In this document: positions 24,810-33,150 of the stretch, one piece after another
Numbering within the stretch: the stretch's first letter is position 1
Layout of the letters: every line of letters starts with the position of its first letter
Assembly: GCA_023461435.1 (NCBI GenBank)
Contig: JAEYLC010000034.1
Location: 240,194-304,193 of the forward strand
Reading direction: 5' to 3'
Length of the DNA: 64,000 nucleotides
From: Bacillota bacterium
Lineage (GTDB): Bacteria > Bacillota > Clostridia > Christensenellales > SZUA-584
Made by a program: the position numbers and the translations under genes
The notes under the pieces: generated by a model
What the model saw: only the letters and a program-made list of their open reading frames with translations
What the model was told of the DNA's origin: nothing
Database searches by the model: none

Positions 24810-25538
24810 TTGGATTTTATGAGCAGTGCCTTTTTGTACATCATCGGCGCGGCCATTGCTGTGTTTGTGCTGGCGCAATCCGTCTATTTTCTTGTCCGCG
24901 CCGTCAAGCGCGGCCGGGAGCTGGGGTTATCCAATAAAATCATGAAGGATGCCGCCGTATCGAGTGCGATGTTCTCGGTGGTGCCGTCGGTGCCCATTGT
25001 GCTCGCGATGATCACGCTCGCAGCGACGATTGGAGCGCCGTTTTCATGGATACGACTGTCGGTCATCGGTTCCATGACATATGAGACAGCCGCCGCGGGC
25101 GCGGTGGCCGGCGCAGCGGACAGCATCACGCTTTCTGTTTATGCGGGCATTATGTGGGTCATGACGCTCGGCATCGTCAGCGGTCCCGTATTCAATATCT
25201 TCGGGCTCAAAAGATATCAGAATAAAATCGAACAGATCAGCCAGCGCAATCCGGAGTGGTCTAAAATACTCACCGACGCGCTGTTCATGGGCATCATCGC
25301 CGTGATGGGCGGTATATATATCGCCAAGGGTATCGCGTCGCTCGCGGGCACGGCGCCGAGTGAGCTTGTGATGAACGGCGGGGCGCAGGCTTTAACGTTG
25401 CTGACGGGCGCCGTATTGATGGCATTGTTCGGCGTCATTATCAAGATTGCCAAAGTCAAGTGGCTTGAAAACTTCGCGCTGCCGATATCAATGATCGGCG
25501 CGATTGCGCTGTCCGTGGTTTACCACGGCATATTCTAG
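24810..25538 (+). CDS. DUF5058 family integral membrane protein
   Basis: 242 residues from TTG 24810, with about six membrane helices. The start LDFMSSAFLYIIGAAIAVFVLAQSVYFLVRAVKRG and the segment SSAMFSVVPSVPIVLAMITLAATIG match DUF5058 as I know it. Function unknown. The ribosome binding site AAGGGGTG (24797-24803) fits TTG 24810 best; GTG 24801 and ATG 24804 overlap it. It is followed at 10 bases by a second membrane protein and then a membrane-anchored M20 peptidase. Confidence 0.8.
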   Translation: MDFMSSAFLYIIGAAIAVFVLAQSVYFLVRAVKRGRELGLSNKIMKDAAVSSAMFSVVPSVPIVLAMITLAATIGAPFSWIRLSVIGSMTYETAAAGAVAGAADSITLSVYAGIMWVMTLGIVSGPVFNIFGLKRYQNKIEQISQRNPEWSKILTDALFMGIIAVMGGIYIAKGIASLAGTAPSELVMNGGAQALTLLTGAVLMALFGVIIKIAKVKWLENFALPISMIGAIALSVVYHGIF

Positions 25539-25548
25539 GAGGTGCGCC

Positions 25549-26238
25549 ATGAAAGAAAAAGGTTTGTTGCTGAGCGATTATAAACAAATGACGCACCGCA
25601 TCGGGCGCATATGGACGGCCGCCGCGATGCTGCTGATCTGTGCGGTGCCGCTGTTTTTCTGCATCATATACGGCGTGCTGCCCGAATGGAACTCGTTTCT
25701 CAAGGGCGCGGTCGCAATCATTCCGATGTTCTGGGCGGTCGGGCTCATCGAGGTGTTTAACTATTCGCCTCTGCTCGGCGTGGGGGGCACCTATCTCGCG
25801 TTTGTCACCGGTAATTTGGCTAATATGAAGGTGCCCGCCGCCAAGGTGGCGCTGAGCAAGGCGGGTGTGGAAGCCACATCGGAGGAGGGCGAGGTGCTGT
25901 CCACCATCGCTGTGGCGGTGTCTACGATCGTGACGGATCTGATACTCATTGCGGGCCTGCTGTTCGTGATACCGATCACAGGCTGGATACATTCGGACCC
26001 GGTGCTTTCGAGCGTGTTTGACCTGTCCACGGGGTATGTGATTCCGGCGTTGTTCGGCGCGCTTGGCGTGGTGTTCCTCTCGAAGAGCTGGAAAATCGCG
26101 ATTGTGCCGACGCTGCTCATGATACTCGTCTTTTTGCTGATTCCCGCCACATACGGGATATCGGGCATTTTGATCCCGGTGATGTCGATACTCGCGGTGC
26201 TGATCGCGCGGCTGATGTTCAAAAAGAACATGATATAG
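25549..26238 (+). CDS. Integral membrane protein, partner of DUF5058
   Basis: 229 residues with about six helices; cytoplasmic N-terminus MKEKGLLLSDYKQMTHRIGRIW. The segment FNYSPLLGVGGTYLAFVTGNLANMKVPAAKVALSKAGVEATSEEGEVLSTIAVAVSTIVTD, a conserved-looking gly-rich loop followed by a charged loop, suggests a transporter-like core. It looks related in organisation to DUF5058 (each about 230-240 residues, similar helix count), so the two may form a heterodimeric transporter; this is inference. ATG 25549 has AGGAGG upstream. Confidence 0.7.
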   Translation: MKEKGLLLSDYKQMTHRIGRIWTAAAMLLICAVPLFFCIIYGVLPEWNSFLKGAVAIIPMFWAVGLIEVFNYSPLLGVGGTYLAFVTGNLANMKVPAAKVALSKAGVEATSEEGEVLSTIAVAVSTIVTDLILIAGLLFVIPITGWIHSDPVLSSVFDLSTGYVIPALFGALGVVFLSKSWKIAIVPTLLMILVFLLIPATYGISGILIPVMSILAVLIARLMFKKNMI

Positions 26239-26250
26239 GGAAGTGGCAAT

Positions 26251-27702
26251 ATGATCGCATTATACATCATCTTAGGGCTGCTCGTGCTGCTGGCCGCCGT
26301 GCTTGCGGTGAACACAATGAGGAAGAAGCCCAAAGTGGTTCAAGCGAAAAACGCCGAGCCGCTCGCTCTCGACGAGGAGAAGCTGGCGAAGAATCTCTCG
26401 GGCATGATCCGGTTCAAAACGATCACGTCGCTCACGATGGACGGCTTTGACAGGGACGCATTTTTCGGCATGCACGAATATCTTGAAAAAACGTATCCGC
26501 GGCTGCACAAGACGCTCACCAAAGAAATCGTCAATTCCTACAGCCTGCTGTATAAATGGGCGGGCTCCGGCTCCGGACAAAAGCCGTTTTTGATGATGGC
26601 GCATATGGACGTGGTGCCTGCCGACGAACGAACGGCGGACAAATGGGTGCACGGCGCGTTTTCGGGCGATATCGCTGACGGCTATGTGTGGGGGCGCGGC
26701 GCGATGGACATGAAGGGGCAGTTCGCCGCGATATTCGAGAGTGTGGAGCATCTGATATCGCAAGGGTATGCGCCAAAGCGCGATATTTACATTGCCGTCG
26801 GGCACGACGAGGAATCCATGGGCACGCTCGGTGCGCAAAAAATCGTTGACAGGCTCAAAGAAAAAGGCGTCCGCCTCGAGTTTGTGATCGACGAGGGCGG
26901 CGTGATGATGGACGGCAAAGTAATGAACGTCGGCGCGATGGTCGCCGCGGTCGGCATATGCGAAAAGGGTTACGCGGATATCCGCTTCATCGCGGAGTCG
27001 GCGGGCGGGCACGCGTCAAGGCCGCCCAAACAAACGGCGGTCGGGGCGCTCGCGAAGGCGATCGTGGCGCTTGAAACAAAGCACATGAAGCCCACGCTGA
27101 ACAAACCGCTTAAAGCCATGCTGGATGCGGTGGGAGGGCATATGGCGCTTCCGCTCAACGTGATCGCGTCGAATCTGTTTTTAACGAAGCCGCTGCTGCT
27201 GAAGGGCTTGAACGCGGGCGCAACGGGCGCGGCGATGGTGAGAACCACGGCAGCCCCGACGATGCTTCAGGGCTCGAGCGCGCCCAATGCCCTGGCCGAA
27301 CGCGCGGAAGCGGTGGTCAATTTCCGGATTTCGCCCGACGATACGGTGGACGGATTGCTGCGGCACATTAAACAGACGGTGGGCAAGGACATAAAGCTGG
27401 AGATCATACAGGCATATGAGCCCTCGGAAGTGTCAAGCACAACCAGCCGCGCGTACAGAATCATTGAAGATACAATTCGCGCGATGTTTCCGGGCTATGT
27501 GGTCTCGCCGTATCTGATGGTGGGCGCGACGGATTCGCGGCGTTATGCAGCGGTGGCAGACGGAATATACCGTTTTCAGCCGTTTCGCTCGATGGCGGAC
27601 GATCTTGACACATTGCATGCCGCGAATGAGCGTTTGCACATCGAATCGCTGCGGGAAGCCGTAGAGTTCTTTATCCGGCTTGTAAAAAAGGCGGATGAAT
27701 GA
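26251..27702 (+). CDS. Membrane-anchored M20 family metallopeptidase (carboxypeptidase S-like)
   Basis: 483 residues. An N-terminal membrane helix (MIALYIILGLLVLLAAVLAV) anchors a di-zinc M20 peptidase. Metal and catalytic residues are visible: MAHMDVVP (H, D), GRGAMDMKG (bridging D), GHDEESMG (catalytic E and ligand E), VIDEGG, and the distal histidine in DTLHAANERL. A dimerisation (lid) domain lies between about residues 235 and 370 (ESAGGHASRPP). Relatives cleave C-terminal residues from small peptides or N-acyl amino acids. Third gene of the DUF5058 operon, which suggests the membrane pair moves the peptide or amino acid that this enzyme handles. Confidence 0.9.
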   Translation: MIALYIILGLLVLLAAVLAVNTMRKKPKVVQAKNAEPLALDEEKLAKNLSGMIRFKTITSLTMDGFDRDAFFGMHEYLEKTYPRLHKTLTKEIVNSYSLLYKWAGSGSGQKPFLMMAHMDVVPADERTADKWVHGAFSGDIADGYVWGRGAMDMKGQFAAIFESVEHLISQGYAPKRDIYIAVGHDEESMGTLGAQKIVDRLKEKGVRLEFVIDEGGVMMDGKVMNVGAMVAAVGICEKGYADIRFIAESAGGHASRPPKQTAVGALAKAIVALETKHMKPTLNKPLKAMLDAVGGHMALPLNVIASNLFLTKPLLLKGLNAGATGAAMVRTTAAPTMLQGSSAPNALAERAEAVVNFRISPDDTVDGLLRHIKQTVGKDIKLEIIQAYEPSEVSSTTSRAYRIIEDTIRAMFPGYVVSPYLMVGATDSRRYAAVADGIYRFQPFRSMADDLDTLHAANERLHIESLREAVEFFIRLVKKADE

Positions 27703-27771
27703 TAAGATATTGTCAAACAGCGCGAAACAGCGCTGCGAGTCATTATTCATATCTATTATAGGAGGAATCAG

Positions 27772-28647
27772 ATGCGCGACTTTATCATTGCCACCGATTC
27801 GGACACGGAAATTCCCTACACATTTGCCGATCAGTATGACATCCCCGTATTCTTGATGCCGTATACAGTTGACAGTGAGGAGAGGCTTTTCGATCTGGGC
27901 AGAAACACGGATTTTGTCAGCTTCTATGAGGCGCTCAGCAATGGCGCCGACGCCATCACATCCACGAGGCCTCCGGTGGATATCGCGGATTTTTTCCGTG
28001 ATGCCGTGAAAGGCGGCAGGGATGTGCTGTATCTTTCGTTCTCATCCGCGCTTTCGGGCCACTATGATCTCGCGCAGATGGCCAAAAACATGGTGCTCGA
28101 AGAGATGCCCGATGCGCGTATTGAAATCGTGGACACGCTGCGCATATCGATGGGCGCAGGACAGCTCGTGATGCATGCGCAGCAGCTCAAAAACGAAGGC
28201 AAGTCTCTCGAAGAGATCAGGGACTGGGTGATTGAGAACCGCCATCGCAGCCACGCGTGGTTCTCCGTAGACGATTTAAACTATCTGAAAAAAGGCGGCC
28301 GTCTTTCGGGCGCGGCGGCGGCTATCGGCACCATACTCGATGTGAAGCCGATACTCAAGATCAATCAGGAAGGCAAGATTGTCGCGGCGGACAAGGTGAA
28401 GGGCACAAAGAAGATACTCCGGTTCTTCTTAACGGTGATTGAGGAGAATGTGGTGGATCCCGGGCAGCAGACGGCTTATGTGCTTCACGCAAACAGCATA
28501 GAGACGGCTGAAAAACTGAGAGATCTGATTGCCGAAAGTGTGCCGTTCAAAGATGTGCTGATACAGGACATCGGCCCTGTGATCGGCTGCCACACGGGCC
28601 CCGGCGCGCTTGCCGTGATTTTCATGGGAAAAGAGATTACATCATAA
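27772..28647 (+). CDS. DegV family fatty-acid-binding protein
   Basis: 291 residues. Two-domain DegV fold: IIATDSDTEIP at the N-terminus, ITSTRPPVDIADFFRDAV, LYLSFSSALSGHYDLA, VDTLRISMGAGQLVMHA, and DDLNYLKKGGRLSGAAAAIGTILDVKPIL, which are family signatures; HTGPGALAVIF ends it. DegV proteins (FakB relatives) bind a fatty acid for phosphorylation by FakA. No fakA is nearby. AGGAGGAATC precedes ATG 27772. Confidence 0.95.
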   Translation: MRDFIIATDSDTEIPYTFADQYDIPVFLMPYTVDSEERLFDLGRNTDFVSFYEALSNGADAITSTRPPVDIADFFRDAVKGGRDVLYLSFSSALSGHYDLAQMAKNMVLEEMPDARIEIVDTLRISMGAGQLVMHAQQLKNEGKSLEEIRDWVIENRHRSHAWFSVDDLNYLKKGGRLSGAAAAIGTILDVKPILKINQEGKIVAADKVKGTKKILRFFLTVIEENVVDPGQQTAYVLHANSIETAEKLRDLIAESVPFKDVLIQDIGPVIGCHTGPGALAVIFMGKEITS

Positions 28648-28663
28648 TACTCAAGATGCTTTC

Positions 28664-28686
28664 AGGGCTGCAAGGGCAGCCCTTTT
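28664..28686 (+). terminator. Terminator after degV
   Basis: Perfect 8-base stem AGGGCTGC / GCAGCCCT, loop AAGG, four T residues. Confidence 0.88.
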
Positions 28687-28802
28687 CTGTTGGCCGAATT
28701 CCGGGACGGCGCGGCGCAGAAAGAAAAAATAAAGGCCGCCGTAAGAGCAGCCTGAAAATTCTTAAAAAATAATTATATTAACGGTATTGCCTTGGATTAT
28801 GG

Positions 28803-29084
28803 TTATTCGACACGGCCCGGCAGATATCTGTCAAGCATCGTCTGAACGTCGGCAGTGCCAAGTCCCCCGAGCAGTGCACCAAGAATAGCGAGAACCGCAA
28901 CGGCAATGTTTTCATTATCAATAGTGATATTCACATTGCCAATCTCTCTGAATATACTTCTTTGATTCTGGTCCTGATCCTGCGCTTGCGCTTGCGCCTG
29001 CGCCTGTGCCTGTGCCTGCGCCTGACTCAAATAGCAGCTCTGCCTGCGACAGCAGCAAGGAAAACAATTCCAACAGCAAGACAT
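28803..29084 (-). CDS. Q-repeat microprotein A (Cys-rich, QA repeats, hydrophobic segment)
   Basis: 93 residues in three parts: a cysteine-rich head (seven Cys in residues 1-17), seven QA dipeptides followed by QD-QD-QN (residues 21-41), and a conserved C-terminal half (FREIGNVNITIDNENIAVAVLAILGALLGGL...MLDRYLPGR) with one hydrophobic segment. GGAGGGCAA precedes ATG 29084. It is a tandem paralogue of the next gene: the C-terminal halves and the upstream DNA are nearly identical, the N-terminal heads differ completely. Similar Q-rich short proteins occur in spore formers, some in the spore envelope, but I cannot name this family. Confidence 0.75.
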   Translation of the reverse strand: MSCCWNCFPCCCRRQSCYLSQAQAQAQAQAQAQAQDQDQNQRSIFREIGNVNITIDNENIAVAVLAILGALLGGLGTADVQTMLDRYLPGRVE

Positions 29085-29197
29085 TTGATTGCCCTCCAGT
29101 ATTTTATTACATATATACGAGTCATATATATGTAACTGTACATGTTATATTTTATTTGTGATACACAGAATATGTGACAGGCAAGCAGATGCAATAT

Positions 29198-29285
29198 GGG
29201 GCTGTCCGGATAAGGCTTATTTTTTTATACACTCTGTGCTGCTTTTTGTAAAAGAGGCCGCCCGTTTCTGGACAGCCCCTTTTGT
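29198..29285. repeat. Long-loop palindrome GGGGCTGTCC...GGACAGCCCC
   Basis: 10-base perfect inverted repeat at both ends of an 82-base block between the two Q-repeat genes, followed on the plus strand by TTTTGTT. It could be a terminator with a large loop or a MITE-like remnant; no matching target-site duplication is visible. Confidence 0.45.
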
Positions 29286-29313
29286 TATATTAAGGGTGTG
29301 CCTTGAACTGTGA

Positions 29314-29592
29314 TTAAACGGTACGGCCCGGCAGATATCTGTCAAGCATCGTCTGTACGCCGGCACTGTCCAGACCCCCGAGTAGTACACCAAGAATAGC
29401 CAGTACCGCAACGGCAATGTTTTCATTATCAATTCTGATATTAACGTTGCCGATCTCCCTGAACACATTTTTCTGATTCTGATCCTGATCCTGATCCTGT
29501 AACTGGGCCTGAGCCTGAGCCTGTTCCTGAGTCTGGGTTAAGTCAAATCTCGGTCTGCGAAAACCGCTGTTACCATTCCAATACCAAGACAT
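29314..29592 (-). CDS. Q-repeat microprotein B (paralogue of the preceding gene)
   Basis: 92 residues from ATG 29592 (GGAGGGCATTCAA upstream). A Trp/Arg/aromatic head without cysteine (MSWYWNGNSGFRRPRFDL), a shorter repeat (TQTQEQAQAQAQLQDQDQDQNQ, residues 19-40) and the same C-terminal half as its neighbour (VFREIGNVNIRIDNENIAVAVLAILG...TMLDRYLPGR). About 100 bases upstream of both genes are nearly the same, including ATATATGTAACTGTA, so both probably share regulation. The different heads with a constant body suggest one common assembly module carrying different surfaces. Confidence 0.75.
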   Translation of the reverse strand: MSWYWNGNSGFRRPRFDLTQTQEQAQAQAQLQDQDQDQNQKNVFREIGNVNIRIDNENIAVAVLAILGVLLGGLDSAGVQTMLDRYLPGRTV

Positions 29593-29794
29593 TTGAATGC
29601 CCTCCAATATTTTATTACATATATACTGGTCATATATATGTAACTGTATACGTTATATTTTATTTGGGGATTGGGCAGATGTGACAGTATCCGCGAACTA
29701 TTTTAATGAAATTTATGGACAGAAATAGAATGAATTGACATCGTTAAAATAACATAATATGATAAAGGAAATTATTATTATGAGGAGGTTCCCT

Positions 29795-30208
29795 ATGAAC
29801 GCACCCGGATCTGGACTCTTAAAAGTTATCAGTATTCTTTACATCGTTTTTGGCGCAATCTTCGCGGTTTTTATGCTCTTGTCGCTGGCGTTGGGGCCGG
29901 TTATCAGTGACCTCACCGAGGGTCTGCTGGGCGGCTTTGGCGCTATACTTGGCGGCATACTGTTCGTTGTATTCCTGATTCCCGCCGCGGTCGATCTGGT
30001 TATCGGCATCATCGGCGTGAAAAAAGCGGGCGAACCGGCTGCGGCATTGTTCTTTATCGTCGTCGGTATCGTGCTTGCCGCATTAACCCTAGTTGGACTC
30101 ATAATGTCTTTCTCCATTTGGTCGCTTCTCGGCTTGGTGATGCCGGCGCTCTTCATCGTCGGCGGTTTCATGAACAAGAACACGGTGAGCACAAACGTAC
30201 AGGCATAA
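29795..30208 (+). CDS. Small four-helix membrane protein
   Basis: 137 residues with four hydrophobic helices (VISILYIVFGAIFAVFMLLSL, GGFGAILGGILFVVFLIPAAVDLVIGIIGV, AAALFFIVVGIVLAALTLVGLI, IWSLLGLVMPALFIVGGFM). It resembles DUF4064/YrhC-style tetraspan proteins of unknown function. GAGGAGG precedes ATG 29795. Confidence 0.7.
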   Translation: MNAPGSGLLKVISILYIVFGAIFAVFMLLSLALGPVISDLTEGLLGGFGAILGGILFVVFLIPAAVDLVIGIIGVKKAGEPAAALFFIVVGIVLAALTLVGLIMSFSIWSLLGLVMPALFIVGGFMNKNTVSTNVQA

Positions 30209-30231
30209 TATTATTGGCTTTAAACGATCGG

Positions 30232-30262
30232 AAGCGGGGCGGTAAGAGCTGCCCTGCTTTTT
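30232..30262 (+). terminator. Terminator after the tetraspan gene
   Basis: Stem AAGCGGGGCGG / CTGCCCTGCTT with two G-T pairs, loop TAAGAG, followed by T residues. Confidence 0.75.
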
Positions 30263-30409
30263 CTTACGCTTGAAAAGGTGGGGGGCTGATTTAAAAGACT
30301 TACAGCCGCCTGCACGTGTATTTTCACTTGCGGTATGTGTTTGAAAATTTTATAATTGAAAGAAAATACTTATTATTAGCTATATATGGTGAATGTGGGG
30401 GTAAAACTG

Positions 30410-31126
30410 ATGAAAGTCAACAAACGATATGCCTGCTTTGCTTTTGCGGTCTGCATAAGTCTGCTGTTATCCGCATGCGCGTCCGGCGCAATTGCAGAGC
30501 CTTCCCAAACTGCTTCGGTACAGCAGACACCGGCGGTGACCGAACCGGAAAAAACACCGGTACCAGCGCAGGAGGCTGAAACTGGAATGGTTAGCGAGGA
30601 GCCGTCGGCACCTGTGCAGATCGGCGAGGATATCGAAGCCATGCTGCCGGTGATGGATTCCGTCGTCCGCGCAATGAAAGAAAACACAAGCGAGTATGCG
30701 CCGGAAGACGCGGGATTCATCTGGTCAACGCTGTATCTTGCGGCGGTTAACTATGGCGAGCAGCTCCAAATGGCTGAAAAAAAAGACAGCCATGCAATCG
30801 CGGCGCGACAGGCTATGCAGGAAATCGCATCGGCCTGTTTTGAGGATGACAGCGATTTGCCGGATATCCCCGATGATCTGTTGGAAGCGGTGAGTTACGA
30901 TGAAAACCGGGATGCCTATGCGTTTGGTTTATCGGACATCGGTGACTCAACCACCAAAATTGCGGATGTGCAAAGCGACGGAGACGCGGTGAAGGTGACG
31001 GTTGAGTTTTCAAGCTGGGACGAAGCGGAAAATTATCTGTTTACGCTGGTTCCAAACCCTTGCGCGGACGGGATAGCTGAGCCGGTATTCCTGTACAGCG
31101 TGCGCTCAGTTGAAAGGCTTGGATGA
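30410..31126 (+). CDS. Lipoprotein of unknown function
   Basis: 238 residues. A lipoprotein signal (MKVNKRYACFAFAVCISLLLSAC, lipobox LSAC, Cys 23) is followed by a Pro/Glu/Thr-rich linker (about 24-70) and a compact domain of 165 residues with no motif I recognise. It is expected on the outer face of the membrane. ATG 30410 is preferred over 30386 because GTGGGGG lies at the right distance and the signal peptide then starts cleanly. Confidence 0.75.
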   Translation: MKVNKRYACFAFAVCISLLLSACASGAIAEPSQTASVQQTPAVTEPEKTPVPAQEAETGMVSEEPSAPVQIGEDIEAMLPVMDSVVRAMKENTSEYAPEDAGFIWSTLYLAAVNYGEQLQMAEKKDSHAIAARQAMQEIASACFEDDSDLPDIPDDLLEAVSYDENRDAYAFGLSDIGDSTTKIADVQSDGDAVKVTVEFSSWDEAENYLFTLVPNPCADGIAEPVFLYSVRSVERLG

Positions 31127-31167
31127 ACGGTAATTTACAATAATCAATGACTTTTGGAGGTGATTAT

Positions 31168-31884
31168 ATGAGCATAAGAGCGTTGCAGCAAATTATAGAT
31201 AACGCGCAGAACATCGTGTTTTTCGGCGGCGCGGGTGTGTCCACCGAGAGCGGCATTCCTGATTTTCGCAGCGTGGACGGCCTTTATAACCAAAAGTACC
31301 GTTATCCACCCGAAAAGATATTAAGCCGCAGCTTTTTCGATGCACACACTGCGGAATTTTATGATTTCTACCGTGAAAAGATGATCTGCCTCGATGCGCA
31401 GCCCAACGCGGCGCATTTGAAGCTTGCCGAGATGGAGAGCAAAGGGAAGCTCAAAGCTGTGATCACTCAGAATATTGACGGCTTGCATCAAAAGGCGGGC
31501 AGCAAGCGCGTTTACGAGCTGCACGGTTCCGTACACCGCAATTATTGCCGCAAGTGCGGCAAACCGTACAGCGCGCTGTATGTCTCGGCCTGCGACGGCA
31601 TACCGCTCTGCGACTGCGGCGGCGTGATCAAGCCCGATGTGGTGCTGTATGAAGAGCCGCTGAATGACGAGGTGACGGAGGGCGCGATACTCGCGATTTC
31701 GTCGGCGGATGTGCTCATCGTGGGCGGTACGTCTCTGGCCGTATATCCCGCTGCAGGGCTGCTCAATTACTTCGGAGACGGCGAACTCGTACTGATCAAC
31801 AAATCACCGACGCCTTACGACCGGCGCGCGAGCATGGTGCTGAACGCGAGCATCGGCGATACGCTCGCCCGGATCACGGTATGA
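31168..31884 (+). CDS. cobB: NAD-dependent protein deacylase (sirtuin)
   Basis: 238 residues with the SIR2 fold: FFGGAGVSTESGIPDFRS (NAD binding), TQNIDGLHQKAGS, the catalytic histidine in ELHGSVHRNYC, and two zinc pairs (CRKC, CDC). It removes acyl groups from protein lysines using NAD, in the cytoplasm. The FRS and YxxR-type residues that mark desuccinylases (Y-x2-R) are not obvious near 60-65 (the segment reads FYDFYREKM, with Y and R three apart), so a desuccinylase activity cannot be excluded. TTGGAGGTGAT precedes ATG 31168. Confidence 0.93.
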   Translation: MSIRALQQIIDNAQNIVFFGGAGVSTESGIPDFRSVDGLYNQKYRYPPEKILSRSFFDAHTAEFYDFYREKMICLDAQPNAAHLKLAEMESKGKLKAVITQNIDGLHQKAGSKRVYELHGSVHRNYCRKCGKPYSALYVSACDGIPLCDCGGVIKPDVVLYEEPLNDEVTEGAILAISSADVLIVGGTSLAVYPAAGLLNYFGDGELVLINKSPTPYDRRASMVLNASIGDTLARITV

Positions 31885-31955
31885 TATTGAAACCGGATCG
31901 ATGTTTGTGATAGCATTGAGCTATGCTATCGGCAGAAGAAGTTGTGGAGGATTTC

Positions 31956-32954
31956 ATGAGAAAGCTCACGCTTTTATTTTTAGCGGCGGTTTTGCTGCTG
32001 ACGGTTTCGGCTTGCGGTGCACAGCCGGTGGACAGCATCGCGCCTTCGGCCACGCCTGCCGCGGTTGACGATGGCGAACAGTCCGTCGGGCCGCCGATCG
32101 GCGTCTCATTGGCCGGCGAAAGCGGTTTTTACGAGCAGCTGACGGCAGATATCGGGGCGGCATGTGCGTCGCTTGGGTACGATGTGAGCATCGTTTCGGC
32201 GGACAGCAGCGGCAAGCAGCAGACTGACATTGAGTCGTTCCTCGCCGCGGGCGTGTCGGTCATCGTGATCGACCCTGTGGATGTGGACGCGCTCGAAGCC
32301 GCGCTTGCGGAGTGCGAGACGGAGGGCGTGCCCGTGATCAACATCATCGATTCGATCAACGGCACGGTCAGCACATTGATTTCCCCCGATTATATTGATA
32401 TTGGGAAGAGCGCCGGCGCGCGCGCGGTAGCTTTATATGGTGAGTCGGGCGGGGCTTGCCTCGAGCTCAAAACCGATTATGACAGTTTTGCGATGCAGCT
32501 TAAGTCCGACGGCTTCCAAAGCGCGATCAGTGAGGATGAAAATGTGACGCTCGCAGCCGAGAGCTACTGCGGCAGCGACGAAGAAAAGGCGTACGAGTCC
32601 GTCAAAACGCAGCTCGGGGCAGGGAGCATCAGCTTTATATTTGCGCAGAGCGCCGAGCTTGCGCACGGCGCGATTCGCGCCGTCGAGGAGAGCGGCAAAG
32701 AGGTCAGCCTCGCGGTTTACGGCGGCGATCAGACGATTATGGAAGCCGTGGCTTCCGGCGCCGTCGATACGGCGCTGTTTATCGATACGGCGCAGATTGC
32801 GAAAATGGCGGTCGCCGACGCCGATAGCTTCATCAAAAACCCGGCGTACGCACCGGCGCAGTATCAAAAGCTCGATGTTTTCACGGTGACTGCGGAAAAT
32901 GTGGCGGAGTATTATACGGCGGGCAGCTCGTATGCCAAAGCGCCCGCGCAATAG
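31956..32954 (+). CDS. Periplasmic-binding-protein-like lipoprotein (sugar-binding family)
   Basis: 332 residues: lipoprotein signal with lipobox (LTVSAC), short linker, then a type I periplasmic binding fold as in ribose/galactose-binding proteins (IGVSLAGESGFYEQLTADI, SFLAAGVSVIVIDPVDVDALEAAL, VPVINIIDSI, YGGDQTIMEAVASGAVDTALFIDTAQIAK). No ABC permease or ATPase gene is adjacent, so it may be an orphan receptor. GGAGG precedes ATG 31956. Confidence 0.85.
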   Translation: MRKLTLLFLAAVLLLTVSACGAQPVDSIAPSATPAAVDDGEQSVGPPIGVSLAGESGFYEQLTADIGAACASLGYDVSIVSADSSGKQQTDIESFLAAGVSVIVIDPVDVDALEAALAECETEGVPVINIIDSINGTVSTLISPDYIDIGKSAGARAVALYGESGGACLELKTDYDSFAMQLKSDGFQSAISEDENVTLAAESYCGSDEEKAYESVKTQLGAGSISFIFAQSAELAHGAIRAVEESGKEVSLAVYGGDQTIMEAVASGAVDTALFIDTAQIAKMAVADADSFIKNPAYAPAQYQKLDVFTVTAENVAEYYTAGSSYAKAPAQ

Positions 32955-32979
32955 GATAAGCGGCATAAACAAGAGATTC

Positions 32980-33006
32980 AACCGGTCTTATGAGGCCGGT
33001 TTTTTT
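32980..33006 (+). terminator. Terminator after the binding-protein gene
   Basis: Stem AACCGGTC / GGCCGGTT, loop TTATGA, then seven T residues. Confidence 0.88.
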
Positions 33007-33150
33007 GTACCGCAAAAAAACAAAACGTTCGGCGTTTATTATGAGTGATCATTCGAGCCGTCTTCATCGTATATATAAGATAAAGCCAAAGAAAAGCGCA
33101 TGTATGAACCGAAAGGCATGTGAATAGATATATATACGGGTGGTGATACG

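Noticed and set aside
28970..29030. Tandem DNA repeats in the Q-repeat gene as a possible CRISPR array or VNTR locus
   Set aside because: Six-base coding repeats (QA/QD codons) inside an open frame with a good start; no spacers.
29198..29285. Insertion sequence ends at GGGGCTGTCC palindrome
   Set aside because: No transposase, no target-site duplication; kept only as a hairpin or possible MITE remnant.
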